From Aporrectodea caliginosa (lineage: Eukaryota; Annelida; Clitellata; Crassiclitellata; Lumbricidae): a stretch of DNA of 64,000 bases. Where the stretch lies: the NCBI GenBank assembly GCA_020284085.1, contig JACEVL010000481.1:398001-462000 (forward strand), written 5' to 3'. Under the pieces are notes generated by a model. That model did not search any database. It saw only the letters and a list, made by a program, of their open reading frames with translations, and was not told the DNA's origin. The stretch's first letter is position 1; each line of letters opens with the position of its first letter. Below, piece by piece: positions 1 through 20,102 of the stretch. Position numbers and translations under genes: made by a program.

Positions 1-159
1 TGCAAAAATCAAACGACTATTATGGTTTACATTTATGAGGAAATTTTTAGGATGATGATTATTACTATGATGGCTTACTTCAAATTGAAGCTAAGATGTC
101 AGCTACTGATTTAGAAGTACATATTTACAAGTATATACCAACTTTAAGCAAGTTTCCTA

Positions 160-380
160 CTGTCACTGACGTAACCATCATGAAGTCGTTACGTCAGTGA
201 CAGTCTGAAAGTTACGTCAGTGACGCAATATTTATACATTTACTTAAATTATAACTTCTCCTTTTCTATATAGTTGTATTCTTAATTTATTGGGTCAGAA
301 GTTTACAAAATTTCAGAATTTTTGGTGTATCACATTTGGCTGGATGCTAATAAGTCATATATTTTTGTCACTGACGTAAC
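160..380. repeat. Inverted and direct copies of a TGACGTAAC repeat
   Basis: A perfect 16-bp inverted repeat (160-175 ctgtcactgacgtaac against 188-203) flanks a 12-nt loop. A third copy follows at 211-225 and a fourth, in the first orientation, at 367-380. Every copy contains the CRE/ATF-like core TGACGTAA or its complement. It may be a MITE remnant or a regulatory cluster. Confidence 0.7.
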
Positions 381-866
381 ATTGAAAAGTACAAATAAAA
401 TTTCTTCTGCCACAGAAATGAACTGTTACAAATTGTGCAAAGTTTAACTTGAATATGCTTACCAAGTGGAACCTCTATCGAAATGATGTAACTTCTTTGT
501 TAATATCAACCAACTGCTGCAGTTATTTACAAAATAAACGTTTTAATATTTCTGTGTAAGAATCGCACGACACATGCCAACATCAATAGTGTAAGATGGC
601 CGTCGATCACGTGAACAAATTTAGTTAATTTATGTTATTTTAAACACTATGGTCTCTTGGCCTTTAAATAATACCTTTATTGTAACCAAATTGCATAAAA
701 AAATTTGGGGATCTATGTCTCATTCCTCGTGGAATTGACCTAATTAGCTGCCAGACTTCAACAGAACTTTACGACTGCAGAGGTTGTTTCGCGCTACGTG
801 AAAACTCAGCGGGAAACGACAAAACAGCAGAATTATATTATAGTGTATATGCAAAGGAATACTTTT

Positions 867-1217
867 CTAAGAGGAACGTCCAGCACACAAGAAGGCAAGA
901 CTGGTTCGAGTTGATATGCGAAAGCGCAGCATCTGCATATATTTGCATACAGAAGAGCGCAGCAATCTCCGACCGTTTGGTTTGAGACTGCAACGCAAAG
1001 CTCCCTTGTTTATGTTTGAGAGCCGACGTATCATGAATGACATTCGTTCGGCAACATGAAGTCCATGTAGAGCTTTTGCAAACATTGTAGAATATGTCTG
1101 TTTGCCATTACACATATAAGAACGGTTTGATCTAGGTAAACCGGATAATGGATGATCTGCAAGGAGTGTAGTGCAGTAGTCGAAGCGCCTCAGTATGAAA
1201 ATCTGAATGAGGGACAC
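867..1217 (-). mobile_element. Decayed LINE fragment, reverse transcriptase C-terminal region
   Basis: The minus-strand reading contains an FILRRFDYC block followed by a GLPRSNR-like and a LHGLHVAERMSF-like stretch. These correspond to the (I)L(T)RLDYCN...LP...LHWLPVxxRxxFKI signature of CR1/L2/Jockey-type non-LTR reverse transcriptases, also seen better preserved at 15754-16416. The catalytic core is absent, so this is a dead fragment. Confidence 0.65.
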
Positions 1218-1802
1218 TACGGCACTAATCGACAGGGTGTACGATCCAAATCGGAGGCCAGTACAGGAAGTTCAAATAATCAGTTGTAGACAGTTCTCCG
1301 GCCAAGAGCACAAGTAGGTTGCGGAAGTCACGTTGCTGATTCCTGTCAAGAAATCGTGACTTGCTTGGGTCTTCGACTGGTCTTCATAGATCTTTGATCG
1401 CAAATGGCGCTTGCCCAGCTATTAATCCTGCTCGTCGAATTCGTTATTCGTCATAAGACAATTTTGAATTTATAGTCATCTATGTTCCTATAATAGGGAG
1501 TTTCGCTACAATGGCAAATGCAATAGCACAGAAGCAAGTGCGGCGAATGACATGTTGAAGGTGCAGTTGAATATCGTCGACACACATCCGCGATCAAAAG
1601 CAGTTATAATGTGTTTCAGTTCAGGGTGTAGAAGAGCACCTTGATTTCTGACTTAAAGTTTAACACTAAAGGTGGCTAGAAAGTTATTGTCTATAAACTC
1701 TAAATGGTTACAGTAAGTCCACGTTAATATAGGGCTACACAATATGGCAAACCTGCAAAGACACCAATAAGCGCACGCTGAGTATGCACAACTTATGCCT
1801 AC

Positions 1803-4800
1803 CTTCGTAGACAAACAATTCCGATGCACAGAACGGCAAGACAGATTGTCAACGTAAATCCACCAACAGCCACCATAGCTAACACTAAAATGACACAGAT
1901 ACCACTTCGCGTTACAATCACCGGTAATTATTATCTAGTCAAAATATGCCAACAACGGGTGCAGGGTTTCGTCAAATCACTTTGCTTTCCGCGAAAAAAG
2001 AAATTGTAAATGCAGTTTCGAATGTCGACAGTCGGAAAATTTAAGCTATGAAAGTGAAATTCGAATACGAACAATCTCAACATTTCTCATGAAATCGTAA
2101 CGCCATAGCGCGTGACGAGCGTCAGAAGCGCTGTGAGTAGCTATTTAGCAACCGCGTCGGATTTATCAGATTTACACAGACAATGGAATACGTTTATGTT
2201 GCTGGGGGTTTGACGGCACACAAAAATGTGGTATCGTTTAACTTACTTAGAGTTTTTAGTTTCAAATATTTCAGTTTTTGTAAATGTTTGATTTATGAAT
2301 AAATTTGGCGAATAACTTTAAAATGATGTGGTTATTTTTGTCTACCTCGCTCGTCGCTCCAGTCTTCCGGCTTCAACTCAGATTCCGCCAATGGGTCGCT
2401 TACTGAAAGATTCATAAAATACAACCATTTTAACACATGCAACTTCGTTCATTTGAAAGGCACGTTATTTTTAGAAACTATGAACAACGAAGGACGCTGG
2501 CAATTCTTCTACATGTACAGGTAACTGTCATCATCTTTGCATCTGGATATTCAGCGCCTTTTTTGTTAGATTATATTTGATAAACGTTGCTCCAATGCAG
2601 ACAACATGAAGCGGTTTCCACGTAGAAAAAAAGAAGAATGTAACGGAGTATGTAATATTAGACTCAGACCTTGATTTTGCGAGCAGTTTCCAAAGACGCC
2701 AATCCACTTTTTTCCTTCGCAGTGAAGATGCCAAGTTTGGCGACTGGAGTAACATCCAATCACAATTGAATCATCGCTTCTCTTCAACCAAGCGTCCTCT
2801 GGCGGAATCAAGTCCGAACAACCTATGGCTGTGCAAAAGTAATTAATATGTTAGTTATCACAAAGTTTAAGTAGGCTTTCTGAAGTAGGCTATTTAAATA
2901 TCATGAAAATTACCAAGTCAAAACCAACTACGGTGTACACAACTCCACAGCCCATCATAATAAGAAAATTGTGAATTAAAACATGTAAGTCCCATTAAAT
3001 AGGCCTAATCATCGATCCGTTGTCCGTTTCAAGATACGCCGGAATTTAAAACCAGTTCGACAAACACAGTTCGCTTAATTCTTATTATCCTGGCCATTTA
3101 TCTTTGACAAGCCTATCACTTGATTCTGAGCTACTGCACTCGTAGCAGACGTACATGTAGGCATAGGCTTCCATTTAAGAAGTATTTCTTAAGCAAATGT
3201 AAATAAAATTGGCCTACTCTGAACGTCACCACCATCATTGGCTTAGTTGTGTTATTCGCACTAGTTATAAAAATGTTTACTCATGAAAAGAGACAGAATA
3301 TGACATTATGGTTGATAGAAGAGATTTGTACAAAAGACATGTAGGACAATAAATAATTAGTATGTTGTAATTGATAATATTTGATAGATTAGCAATTAGT
3401 AACCTAATAACGAACCGTTGGCCGACTAAAATAACAAAAACGTGTTACCTGTAATCTTTAGTAAAAACTTCTTTATCTCGTCCGTTTCCAGTTGTTTGTG
3501 ACTCAATGCGTTGAAGAACAGTTCCGCAGTACTTCCAGTTGTCGTATGTAATTCCTTTTCCCTCTGAACTCCGTCTCCACAAATTGTTACGTTTCGTTTA
3601 CTTGTCTTATCCACAATGACGCCATAGCGATGATGGCATCGCTGTTTGCTTTGTTCCCGAGTCTGAGCTTCAGACTGTGAAGCATTGAAATCAATCAGAC
3701 GAATGTTTACCTTCTGTCCAACTGGTGCTTCCACAATCCACGGTTGCTGCTTTGTTCCACAGATTCGCTGAGATTCGTCGGATGAACCGATGACATGAGT
3801 TGGAACAACAGAAGCTGACACGGAACACGAACGCTCTTCATCTGCAACTGTAAAACAAACTCAATTTCTGCAGCCTACACGAGAAGAGATCGATCGACAA
3901 TTTCAGAAACTTTGTCATTTCTTTAATTACACTTAATTGGTTGGCCGGTGGTTTCTTGTCACTTGTAGACTATTATACGTAACATATGTTAGACATAATA
4001 TTATAGCTTACCACATTCATTGTGCTCAAATTTTGCCCAAAATGGTCATCAGTTACTACCAACAGCACAATGTGGGCCCGATCCGGAGCCCAATAAACGT
4101 GGATGTCTGGTTGAAGGTTTGGTCCCTTTATTAAATTCTTCTAAAACCAGGTCTTTGTATTCTATTAGTAGGCCTAAATCTATTTTTGCAATCTTTAACT
4201 TAGTTTTGTGAAATGCGCCTGAAACTAAAGGATCTAGACCTATATGAAGAATTAATTGCAACTAACCATTGATACATTCGTAACTGACTTCTAGATAAAC
4301 CGTTAGATCAGGATAACATGGCGGTATGTCATTTTCCTGTGCCATGTCAATTACACGAATTTCACATTGGGTCTTTCCAGAACACTTGCGATCCAGAATG
4401 TCAAGAACATTCAGCGAACATCCAAGGTAACGAGGATCTTTTAGGAGTACGTCTATTCCTTTAGAGGTGATGCATTTTCCAATGCGCATGCGTCCGTAGG
4501 TTGCGCTTTTCATCAAGATGACCTCATTTTTCATGCATCGGGGTTGAAACAATTCGCGAGGACAATATTCCTCAATGGCTCCTACAACTCATAAAGTAAA
4601 ATTAGTACCTTCGTTGATAGTTTTGACTAATTAAGTCATTAAAAAGTTTGTTGGCCGACCTCAACAAAAATTGCTTGATCAAGATTCAAGAAGATTCACT
4701 GCCCAACAGTTCACATAAAGATAAACGCCTATGAATCGTTCACAGTGTCTGTGCATAAATAATTTTGTTTCTCTGATGTGTCGTTTAGTACAGTCGTTTC

Positions 4801-5762
4801 TAAGCTCTCCACTTATTGACAGTTATTGTGCCGTAAATTTGCAGAGTTGTTTGAGGTTGTATCAGCCGAACCATAATATTGGCCCTAACTGAGATAACTT
4901 ACATAATGCGATTTCAAGGTGTGGGCTTAGTCCTAATATTTTCAAGATTAGAGTATGAATATAAAATGGAAAAAATTGAATGATTAACAGCGGTTTGTAA
5001 CTGCAGTCTCTGTTTTGCCTATGCCTACCTAGGCCTACTTTCTAATCATGGAATCCTACCAGCATATCCATGGCATCAGATGGGACCCTTGTTGGATCTG
5101 TTCGGGTCCCATATGGGAATACGGGTTCCATGTTGGTTCCGCGTGAGCAGGCTGGCAGAGATGACTACGTACCTTTTCTAGTTTAGTGATAGGTCTTACA
5201 TGGCTATATTAAGTGCGATGACTAGAGCTTCCCGACCTTTAGAGTGAACCACAGACTCGAATCTTACAAACAAACAGCTGTAAAATCTTCCCTTAAAGTT
5301 TATACAGTTATTGCGTCAATAATGGTTAAGCTAAAATTTGTCGCTGTCATTTACTATTTTGGGAACGTCGAAGACGGCATTTGAAAGAAGTCTTTTGCCT
5401 ACAGCAAAGCCGAACATGTTTTCTGACAGTCGACAAGCAATGTTGGTCCTAATACGTAATCTGTGATCAACTTAATATGATGACAGAGGCTCACCTATTT
5501 CTAGCTTCGTGCAGGCCATACAGCCACTGTGAAAGTGCGTGGTAAAAGAATTTTAAACAAATAAATCAAGCAAAAATTAGAAACCAGTTCCTATAAGTTA
5601 GCGGAATATCATAGCTACAAAATGATGAAGTTTAAACTGATTGTTAAAATAACTAATGGAGTGACACCTACCAGGATCACAAGATGCTTCTTGGAACAAT
5701 AATAGCAGTATCGGCATCCACAGCAACAACGTGGTCTCCAAATATCTGGCTTGTAAGAACAT
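1803..5762 (-). CDS. Receptor-like gene A: lectin/CUB-like/CCP-like transmembrane protein (last exon outside window)
   Basis: Six exons on the minus strand: signal peptide 5672-5762, SUEL-type lectin 4267-4578, CUB-like 3449-3847, CCP-like 2670-2828, acidic linker 2346-2402, transmembrane 1803-1884. All have GT/AG borders and all extracellular junctions are phase 1. The start at 5762 gives a Leu-rich signal peptide beginning MFLQARYLE. The lectin domain has YGR but reads PPC where classical rhamnose-binding lectins have DPC, and is 4 codons shorter than in C-E. The CUB-like exon carries four cysteines and a KRNVTIC glycosylation site. The membrane segment (VAVGGFTLTICLAVLC) places it in the class shared with B, C, D and F. 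The tail exon is off the left edge. A shared promoter-like motif lies about 320 bp upstream. Predicted cell-surface receptor; ligand and signalling are unknown. Confidence 0.87.
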
Positions 5763-6079
5763 TTTTCTGAATTTAAAAAAAAATTTCCTCTACAAAAACG
5801 ATCCTGTGTTTAAACAGTCTGCTCTACAAAATGTCTTTAAATCCTAACTGTTCATGAAATTCTGTTTAGCAAACTAAGTAAGTGCGTTAAGCTTGAACCG
5901 CATTCGTATTTAAAACGTCAGATACAGGTCTAAGCTATCATAGAACAACAAAATACGAAATTGTATGTGATAACAAAAGCTGAATACCAAAGCAAGAGAT
6001 AGTCTGTCCAGTAATTCGTTCCTTGCGCGGATTGATTCTGTAGACGTTTTTAATGTGGAGTCTAATTTATGCTACCTGA

Positions 6080-6101
6080 GATCGGGGGTCGTCTCAAAAC
6101 G
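6080..6101 (-). promoter_or_regulatory. Array-wide promoter-like module, gene A
   Basis: Read on the minus strand this is CGTTTTGAGACGACCCCCGA, the same sequence that precedes genes C to H. A GAATC-N-CGCGC second box follows at about 6025-6040. The distance to the gene A ATG is about 317 bp. Conservation among paralogues is seen directly; promoter function is inferred from position. Confidence 0.65.
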
Positions 6102-7526
6102 TATAGGCAACCAGACAAAAACGTATATAGGCCTACAGACACGGATAGGAAAATTATCACAGCATGCCTATAAGTTTAAGCCTGCGATTATCTCAAATAG
6201 CACCTTTTTGATCCTTTCACTTTTGTACAGCAGTATTAAACGCAGATAACGTCTATTTTGTAGACTACTACACAGACTACTAACGCTTTTCAATTTAATG
6301 TAAACAATTTTTGTTACTTTCAACTTAGAACCAGTACTAAAAGCGACAGCATAAGTTATAAACGTCATTTAAGTATCCTCTACAGTCTACACGAATGAAA
6401 GCGAGAAATCACTTGGGCTTGTAATCCACAAATTTATTTAAATAGAGACTATATTTATGTCGGGTATGGTAAGTGTGACACAGTAGCTGATTGATTTGAG
6501 GTGCGTCTCAAACGGTTCTCAAATTGTATTCAGATCTTTAGCAAGCCTTTTTGGAACAGTTGTTCAGTGCCATTGAATGATGCTACAGTAATTTTATAGT
6601 GGGCTTAATAATATACCTAATTCTAATGCTCTAGAACCTCTGCTTCACGACTTTAGAATAAACTCCTTCTGTGCAATTCATATGTTTGGAGAATTTCTAC
6701 GTTTCTTTAGATTGAAAAAGCTTTCAGCTTTTGAACACGGCTTATTTTCAGCGTTAAAGGACTTCCAGCATTCGAACTTAAATGCGCTTCGGGTTGAGTA
6801 GACCCATAAAGTCAAAGTTCAGATGCCCTCCAGGGGTTGAGATAGGAAAAAGGTGGCTTGTTTTGAGCTACTGTTAAATTCCTAACGGTCTCCCAACTTT
6901 TTCGAGGCGTTAGTCGTCATAGGCCTACACACAGGGTTCTCCATTTCAGCAAAACTTTTGGCTAAGTCTCTGGATATAATTTAGCTAGGTGTACGCCTGT
7001 AGTTTAGACTAGTTCCTAGTTATAGCGTCTCCTTAATGTATTTAGAATTCGTTGTAATGAAGTTGTAGCAGCATAAAATATGCTACAAAATGCTAATGCA
7101 TACAGAAAAAACAGAAAATGTGACAATATTAATTAAGATTATCTACCAGCATTTGAGGGACGTTCAGACTGAATGAGACGACAGAAGATAAGATTAAAAG
7201 AAATGAGGTAAAGTTTTCACTTGAGACAAGAAATCGTCTCTTCATTCGAACTCATAGTAGGCTAGATAGAAAACTTGCAAAAAGATAAGAAAGTTTGTAG
7301 ATAATTTTCAATCATTATCATTATATCTTAATTAAAACTGTTTCGAAACTATCCAATATTACGCCTCTTCTTGGCATATAGCTTATCTTCGGTTTTTACG
7401 ATGTTACCTTCTGTCATAAGTTCAGAAAAGGTCGTTAAAAACAGAATTAATTTCTAAACTAATAGATAAAGTTTTGCCTGACGCAATAATGTTAGGTCTA
7501 TGGCTGCAGAATTTGCCAAGCGAGGT
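6102..7526. other. Intergenic region between genes A and B
   Basis: AT-rich sequence with no supported coding. Short open frames at 6055-6368 have no family resemblance. Two TAGGCCTA palindromes are present (near 6130 and 6922). Confidence 0.5.
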
Positions 7527-14963
<7,437 letters not shown>

Positions 14964-14971
14964 CTATAGCA

Positions 14972-15310
14972 TTGAAAACACAGACTTTTGGTTTAGATCA
15001 ATATTTTCCGTTATTCGGAATGGAGGGAGATCACGCCCCCTCCGTTCGGCTGAACATGGTCTTCTCACTATCCCTTTTGCTCGCACCTCCACCAGGCAGA
15101 GCGGAAGGCCCTACCTTCTATGTGGTTGGCCCCTCGATCTGGAATGGCCTGCCCTTAGCTCTCTGCTCCCTTCCTAGAACCCCTTCTCAGGCATTCCTCT
15201 CTTATCTTAAACTGATCATATTTGGCCGCGCTGAGTTTGGGATCGCCTCTGAATAGTTCCTTTGAAGAGGCTTTATACAAATTCAAGTAATGAATGAGTG
15301 AATGAATGAA
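14972..15310 (+). mobile_element. LINE 3' end fragment
   Basis: The plus-strand reading ends with VGPSIWNGLP, a stretch with SYLKLIIFGRA, then GIASE and a stop. This matches the IWN-LP...LK-FLF-A---SASE C-terminus of the other LINE ends in the window (20145-20411, 24560-24862). The 3' tail is a tga-atg-aat simple repeat (15285-15312). Inserted just upstream of gene B's lectin exon. Confidence 0.75.
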
Positions 15311-15689
15311 TATGATGTGGAATATAAGGATCGATCTCTATTGTAGGCCTAGCCAGAGCTTAATATTAGTTCCATACAATCGACGCCGTCACCCACTTCC
15401 GCTTATCTCTACAGTCCAACTTTGCTTAACAGGAGATAGTTTGACCGCGCACGGTGTGCATCAGCTTCATTGCTTAATGTTGTGACTGTCTTTCATTTGT
15501 ATAAATTTATTCATCTGGAAAGCAAAGTTATACCCACATTACTTGACCTTATTGTGGACTTTGTAACAAGGAGTCTAATTAGTTGAGCTTTCGCGTTTTA
15601 ACGCAGAGTAGACCTATGCGCTATGCAGGTCATGATTAGTAGTAGTGGTGGTGGTAGTGTTTGTTAAGTAGTACAGCCTAGTGGTGGTA

Positions 15690-16328
15690 ATGTAATGTAA
15701 TGTAATGTAACAAGACATTTATATAGCGCCACTTAAGAGTCTCACAGAAGCGCTCAACACGTGGCCATCAAACAGCTGAAAAAGTGCGTCTTTAAGAGTC
15801 GAGAGAAAACCATGTAACCACATGCAGCATTAGTGGCACGCACAGATGGCGGAAGAGTATTCCAGATCCGTGGCGCCGCAATCGAGAAGTCTCGACGAGC
15901 ACGTGTGGTGGTTCGAAACGAAGGTGCAATCAAGTCATTTCGCGAGGCAGACCGGAGAGCCCGCCGACCAGTTTGAGTGCCAACTGGAAGGCACAGTTCA
16001 GCAATGTAGTCCGGAGCAGTGCCAGTCGTAGCCTTCCAAACCAGCATAGCGATCTTGAAATTAACACGATCAGCAACTGGAAGCCAGTGTAGCTCACGCC
16101 GCATGTAGTCGGATATGTGTGAATATTTCGGCAGGTCAGCCAGAAGTCTGGCTGCTGCATTCTGAACGAGCTGAAGTTGACGAATGCGGAACTCAGGGAG
16201 GCCCAGGAGGACTCCATTACAGTAGTCAAGACGTGTGAGAACAAAAGAGTGTATTAGCACAGCCGCGGCGTTCAGCGAGAGCGTCCTCCGTATAACTCGG
16301 ATCTGTCTGAGTGGTGGTGGTGGTGGTT

Positions 16329-16392
<64 letters not shown>

Positions 16393-16416
16393 GTGTTGTA
16401 TCGACCGGACAGTCAT
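15690..16416 (-). mobile_element. LINE fragment, reverse transcriptase C-terminus and 3' tail
   Basis: The frame on the minus strand (stop at 15754) contains SFVLTRLDYCNGVLLGLP, LQLVQNAAARL, LHWLPVADRVNFKI and PRIWNTLPPSVR, the standard CR1/L2/Jockey-clade C-terminal reverse-transcriptase signature. A (TTACA)n tail (15690-15712 on plus) marks the 3' end. The 5' side runs into a (GTA)n tract, and the catalytic YxDD region is absent, so it is a 5'-truncated copy. This is the best-preserved LINE piece in the window. Confidence 0.9.
16311..16392 (+). repeat. (GTA)n microsatellite
   Basis: A GTG-rich start followed by uninterrupted GTA triplets at the 5' border of the truncated LINE. Poly-Ser, poly-Val and poly-Thr frames across it are artefacts. 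Confidence 0.95.
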
Positions 16417-18650
16417 GTATTTGTGTCACACTACTACAATGCATAGTCAGGGAGACCGCGTATAGGGGTCGACCTCGGTTTGAGATATCATTGAAATCGC
16501 ACTTCTGACATGCAAAAATGGTTCCTAAGGTCGATATTGTTATTATTTAGTATTTTTAAAGTATACCTCAGTTTCCGTATGAGAAACTTGATGAACTACA
16601 ATCGGTAGTAGTTCCTCATGTCCGAGCTCCCCAAATCGGGGTCCTAACGCAACCCCGATTTGTCGGGCTTCGGCTGATCACGTGATCAGTGTCGTTTTTC
16701 GGCACGATGGTAGAAGTCAAGTAAGTAAGCAAGGTTTTACATACATGTTTTGAAAAGTCGTTATAACGGCTTGAAATAAAGACAGTGTGTCGGGGTTAAT
16801 TATTTATAATAGACGAAAATTTCCTAAATAAACATGTTCTTGCTCCGACTTCTTCATGTTTAAATCTTAATAATCTTTTTTTTAAATTGTGACTTATCGA
16901 AATAAATACACAATCTGTGGAAAATATTTCAATCCGTGCTATTACATCTACTATTGCTTGTGCAAAGAAAAAAAACATAATTCATACAACATTGCTTGAT
17001 ATTTTAGTTACTTTTCTCTTATATCAGACATGATGGGGAGCAATAAGCTCATCTGAATTTCTTCTCTTCGCCAGAACAGTTGACCTAAAGTACGGTATAA
17101 TATAAAAGAATGCGTTGTGCTTAAAAAATATTACTGTATTGTAGCTTTAAAGAGATAGATTATCGTTAATTTGTTTGTTTATTGCAAATCTTTAAATAAA
17201 GAGTTTTGAACCTGGATTTTATCAAGTTATTTAAATATAAGTTGGTTAATTATGGGATATGGTTGAATGGTAAGGCGCAGGCACGAAGATCAGAAGTACG
17301 CGGGTGCAATGCCTGCTAGCCCCTAAAGGTTGACTCAGTCATCCACTTCCTAGGGAACTGTAAAATGAGCAGTAGGATAGATGGTCATCTTACAGGCTGC
17401 CAAACAGTTAAGTTCGACTCCTGTAAAACTTGTTATCATCTGTTACTACTATGTCATGTAATCTTACTGCATACTTGTCAGTTTGAATCAATAAAAGAAT
17501 ATAAAAAATGTTCAAGTAAAGGGACTTTAGATTTGGTAATGAGCTAATTTAACAAGACAATGTGTTAGAGAATATTTTATACAGTTTTTAAAAGAAAGAT
17601 TTTAACTTGGATTTCGTTACGGGTTCCTTTGTGATTAACATGTAAAACAACTGCTACTCTATAAAGACGCGCTGTGTAGGAATCTGAATTGCCCTCTAAC
17701 CCTATAATATGTCAGTTACACCACGCGCATCCCACGTCAACACTGGGTGCGCGTACGCGTTAACCTGTACGGTTCAGACTGTACCGAATATTGGAACCGG
17801 TAGGGAAGAGGCTTGTTCGTGAATTTGACAATGTGCAGGTGGTATACAGAAGTAGCATTGTTGCAGTGGAAATAAGAACCTCTGAGCAGTTTTCTTGAAG
17901 GGGCGCTATACAAATGTTCGATATGAATAAATGAATGAAAAGAGATGAGGGTGACAGAGAAGAATCTCTTACTTAGAAGACAGTGCTCTGTCGTAATGAA
18001 CGGACACCTGTTACTGGCATTTGGATTCTTCTGCGTCTGTTTTACACAGATGAAAGATGAAGTTACCTCGATGGCAGTCAGGACCAGGGCTGTTAAAGGC
18101 TTGGTTTTTTGGTTTGTTTGTTTTTTAAACCAAACCCACCCACCCAAAAAAATCAACTTTTCATTTTGAAACAAGTTTGGCTTTTTGCACCTCTGGTCAG
18201 GACACTCATCGATGTTTCTTACAGTAGATTTCTGATGGTGACTGCAATGATGAGGAGGATTAAGGTGATGTGATTAATGACGAGGTTTCTTTCTACTCTC
18301 TATTTTATTGTTGGGCTATATGTTCTGAAAGTGGTAGGTTTATTCTGATATTTTGTTGTAATTATCCTAAATGAAAACGCCTCGTTCATTTTTTTTTAGA
18401 AGATAACAGCTGCTGTCAGTGTCTAAATGATGTCAGCTGAAAACAAGGAACAATAATAATAATAATAACAATAATAATCGCGCCAAAGGTAGGGAAATAA
18501 TATTAGAATGTGTTGTCGCAGCACATGTGACATAGTGCTATGAAAACAATGCCTGCCAATAGGCAAAGAGGCTCACAGCACACGAACCCGCAGTGGAATG
18601 GTCAGCAACAATCCAAAAAATCTACTGACGTATACATGTATATCCAAATG
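16417..18650. other. Repeat-rich spacer between divergent genes B and C
   Basis: No supported coding. It holds a hairpin at 16633-16661 (aaatcgggg against ccccgattt), a 16-bp perfect palindrome centred on CACGTG at 16674-16689, and a LINE/SINE 3'-tail remnant at 17882-17940. Gene B's missing first exon should lie in or beyond this stretch; none was recognised. Confidence 0.5.
17882..17940 (+). mobile_element. LINE/SINE 3'-tail remnant
   Basis: CCTCTGAGCAG, then GAAGGGGCGCTATACAAATG and a gaataaatgaatga tail. This matches the conserved 3' ends of the LINEs at 15240 and 24850 and the SINE at 26740-26800. Confidence 0.65.
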
Positions 18651-18894
18651 AAAACTATTCAAATACCAGAATAGCCCAGCAATACTTGTACTGCTTTCGC
18701 TAAAGACGTCGGCACATGAGGCCACTGAGGTCATGCCTTCTTCCCTGGAAAAAGTAAGGGCGGGCGCTTCTGAACCCCAGTTTTTTTTACCATGATTGTG
18801 AGACATTTTGACGCGTGATTTTGCCTAGTATGTCCGCTGAGAAGGAAAGATTGTGGCGAAATGAACGCCTTGACCTTGTCGCTTAATGTGCTTG

Positions 18895-19385
18895 TTGATT
18901 TTTTGTGTGGGGACCGTTTGGCCCCCTGGGGGACCGTTTGGCCCCCTGGGGGGACCGTTTGGTCCCCGGGACCTTTTGGTCCCCGGGGCCGGCCTGTTAG
19001 GTATAAATAGCGCTGTTTAAGACGCTTAGTTAGTTAGTTGATTGAGTCTTTTGTTGAATAGTGTACATCATTTACGTTTTGAGTTCTTGTTGAGTAATAC
19101 AAGTGGTTAATTGACTTGACTCTTGTCGTCTTCTTCATCTAATCGACGTTCGGTGGTCGCTAGCGTCGCTAAGACCTCTGCCAGACCGGAGAGGCCGATC
19201 CTGGCCGACATTGAAGCCTGGGGGATTTCTGAAGCGCTATCCTGGTAAGAAGTGAGAAATCCGCCCGACGGCAGTTACCTCACAGCGTCAATCCACCCTC
19301 TGAGAAGAGGCGAGAAAGCGAGTGAGACGGTTGAGCGCGACAGTGGTCCCATAAGTGGGGTCACGTCAGTCAACACAAGGAAGCT
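18895..19385 (+). mobile_element. LTR-like insertion with GC-rich short repeats
   Basis: Absent from the equivalent position of the duplicate near gene D. It begins with four copies of a roughly 20-bp unit (ggaccgtttggccccct and variants, 18909-18990), then a TATA box (tataaata at 19002) and a downstream region resembling R-U5 of an LTR. No open reading frame or primer-binding site was identified, so a solo LTR is only a suggestion. Confidence 0.4.
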
Positions 19386-20102
19386 TCCAGACAGATTTTC
19401 GTCACAAGATAAAAGGTAAATCTTTGGAGGAAAGAAAAGTTTGAGATTTAAAATCAGGTCGGATAAGTGTCAAACCTTCAAGTAGAAATTTCGAAGTCGT
19501 TCAAGTGCCAAGGACCAGATTATCATTGCCAAAAGCACAATTTTCTCATGACTTTCTCTTTCAAAAGTTTCAAGTTCCTTCATGACCCTCGTTCTTAAAA
19601 CTAGACCAACGACTCTGACTATTGGTACACTAGCTCCAGTTCAACAGATGATGGTCTCTTCAATATCAGTTTGTATAATATTCTCCAGTTCTATACGCTG
19701 TCTCATTTATCTGGTCTCAACATATTATATATCTGCACAAAAATTAACGACTAATAGTCTAGTTGTTTATTGTGCGTTCCTGTAATTCAAACATAATCAG
19801 TTCGTCCAACCGACAAAATAAATGCAGGCTTAACATCGAACGAAGACCATGTGAATTCGATGGCTGATCTGATGCTACAAAGTCATTCTCCAGTTCTATA
19901 CGCTGTCTCATTTATCCGATGTTAATCTGGTCTCAACACGGATTCATTATTTTCGAACTATCTCTCCATTGATGTGGATGCTGTTTGGTCTATCTGACTC
20001 ATAATATCTCAGCCGAACCTCTCTGATCAATGTACACTGAAATTGTATTCAGGTGCAACCATTCCATTGATACTTTGTCTATTGATACAATCGCCCTATA
20101 TA

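Larger units (their letters stand above)
1..1802. other. Left-edge non-coding region (intron or 3' flank of gene A)
   Basis: The stretch contains TGACGTAAC repeats (160-380) and a decayed reverse-transcriptase fragment (867-1217). The cytoplasmic-tail exon expected for gene A after its transmembrane exon was looked for on the minus strand and not found, so it probably lies beyond the left edge. Nothing else is recognisable. Confidence 0.6.

Noticed and set aside
4049..4261. Minus-strand ORF next to gene A lectin exon as an extra exon
   Set aside because: It follows the lectin exon's donor site, has no counterpart in other copies and no acceptor in phase.
16455..16485. GAGGTCGACCCC on the minus strand as the missing gene B promoter
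   Set aside because: Only part of the motif matches, the TTTTGAG half is shifted, no second GCGCG box follows at the right distance, and the ATG position would fall inside LINE sequence.
17737..18174. 145-codon minus-strand ORF as gene B's first exon
   Set aside because: No credible signal peptide, the possible donor is phase 0 and not phase 1, and no shared promoter motif lies upstream.
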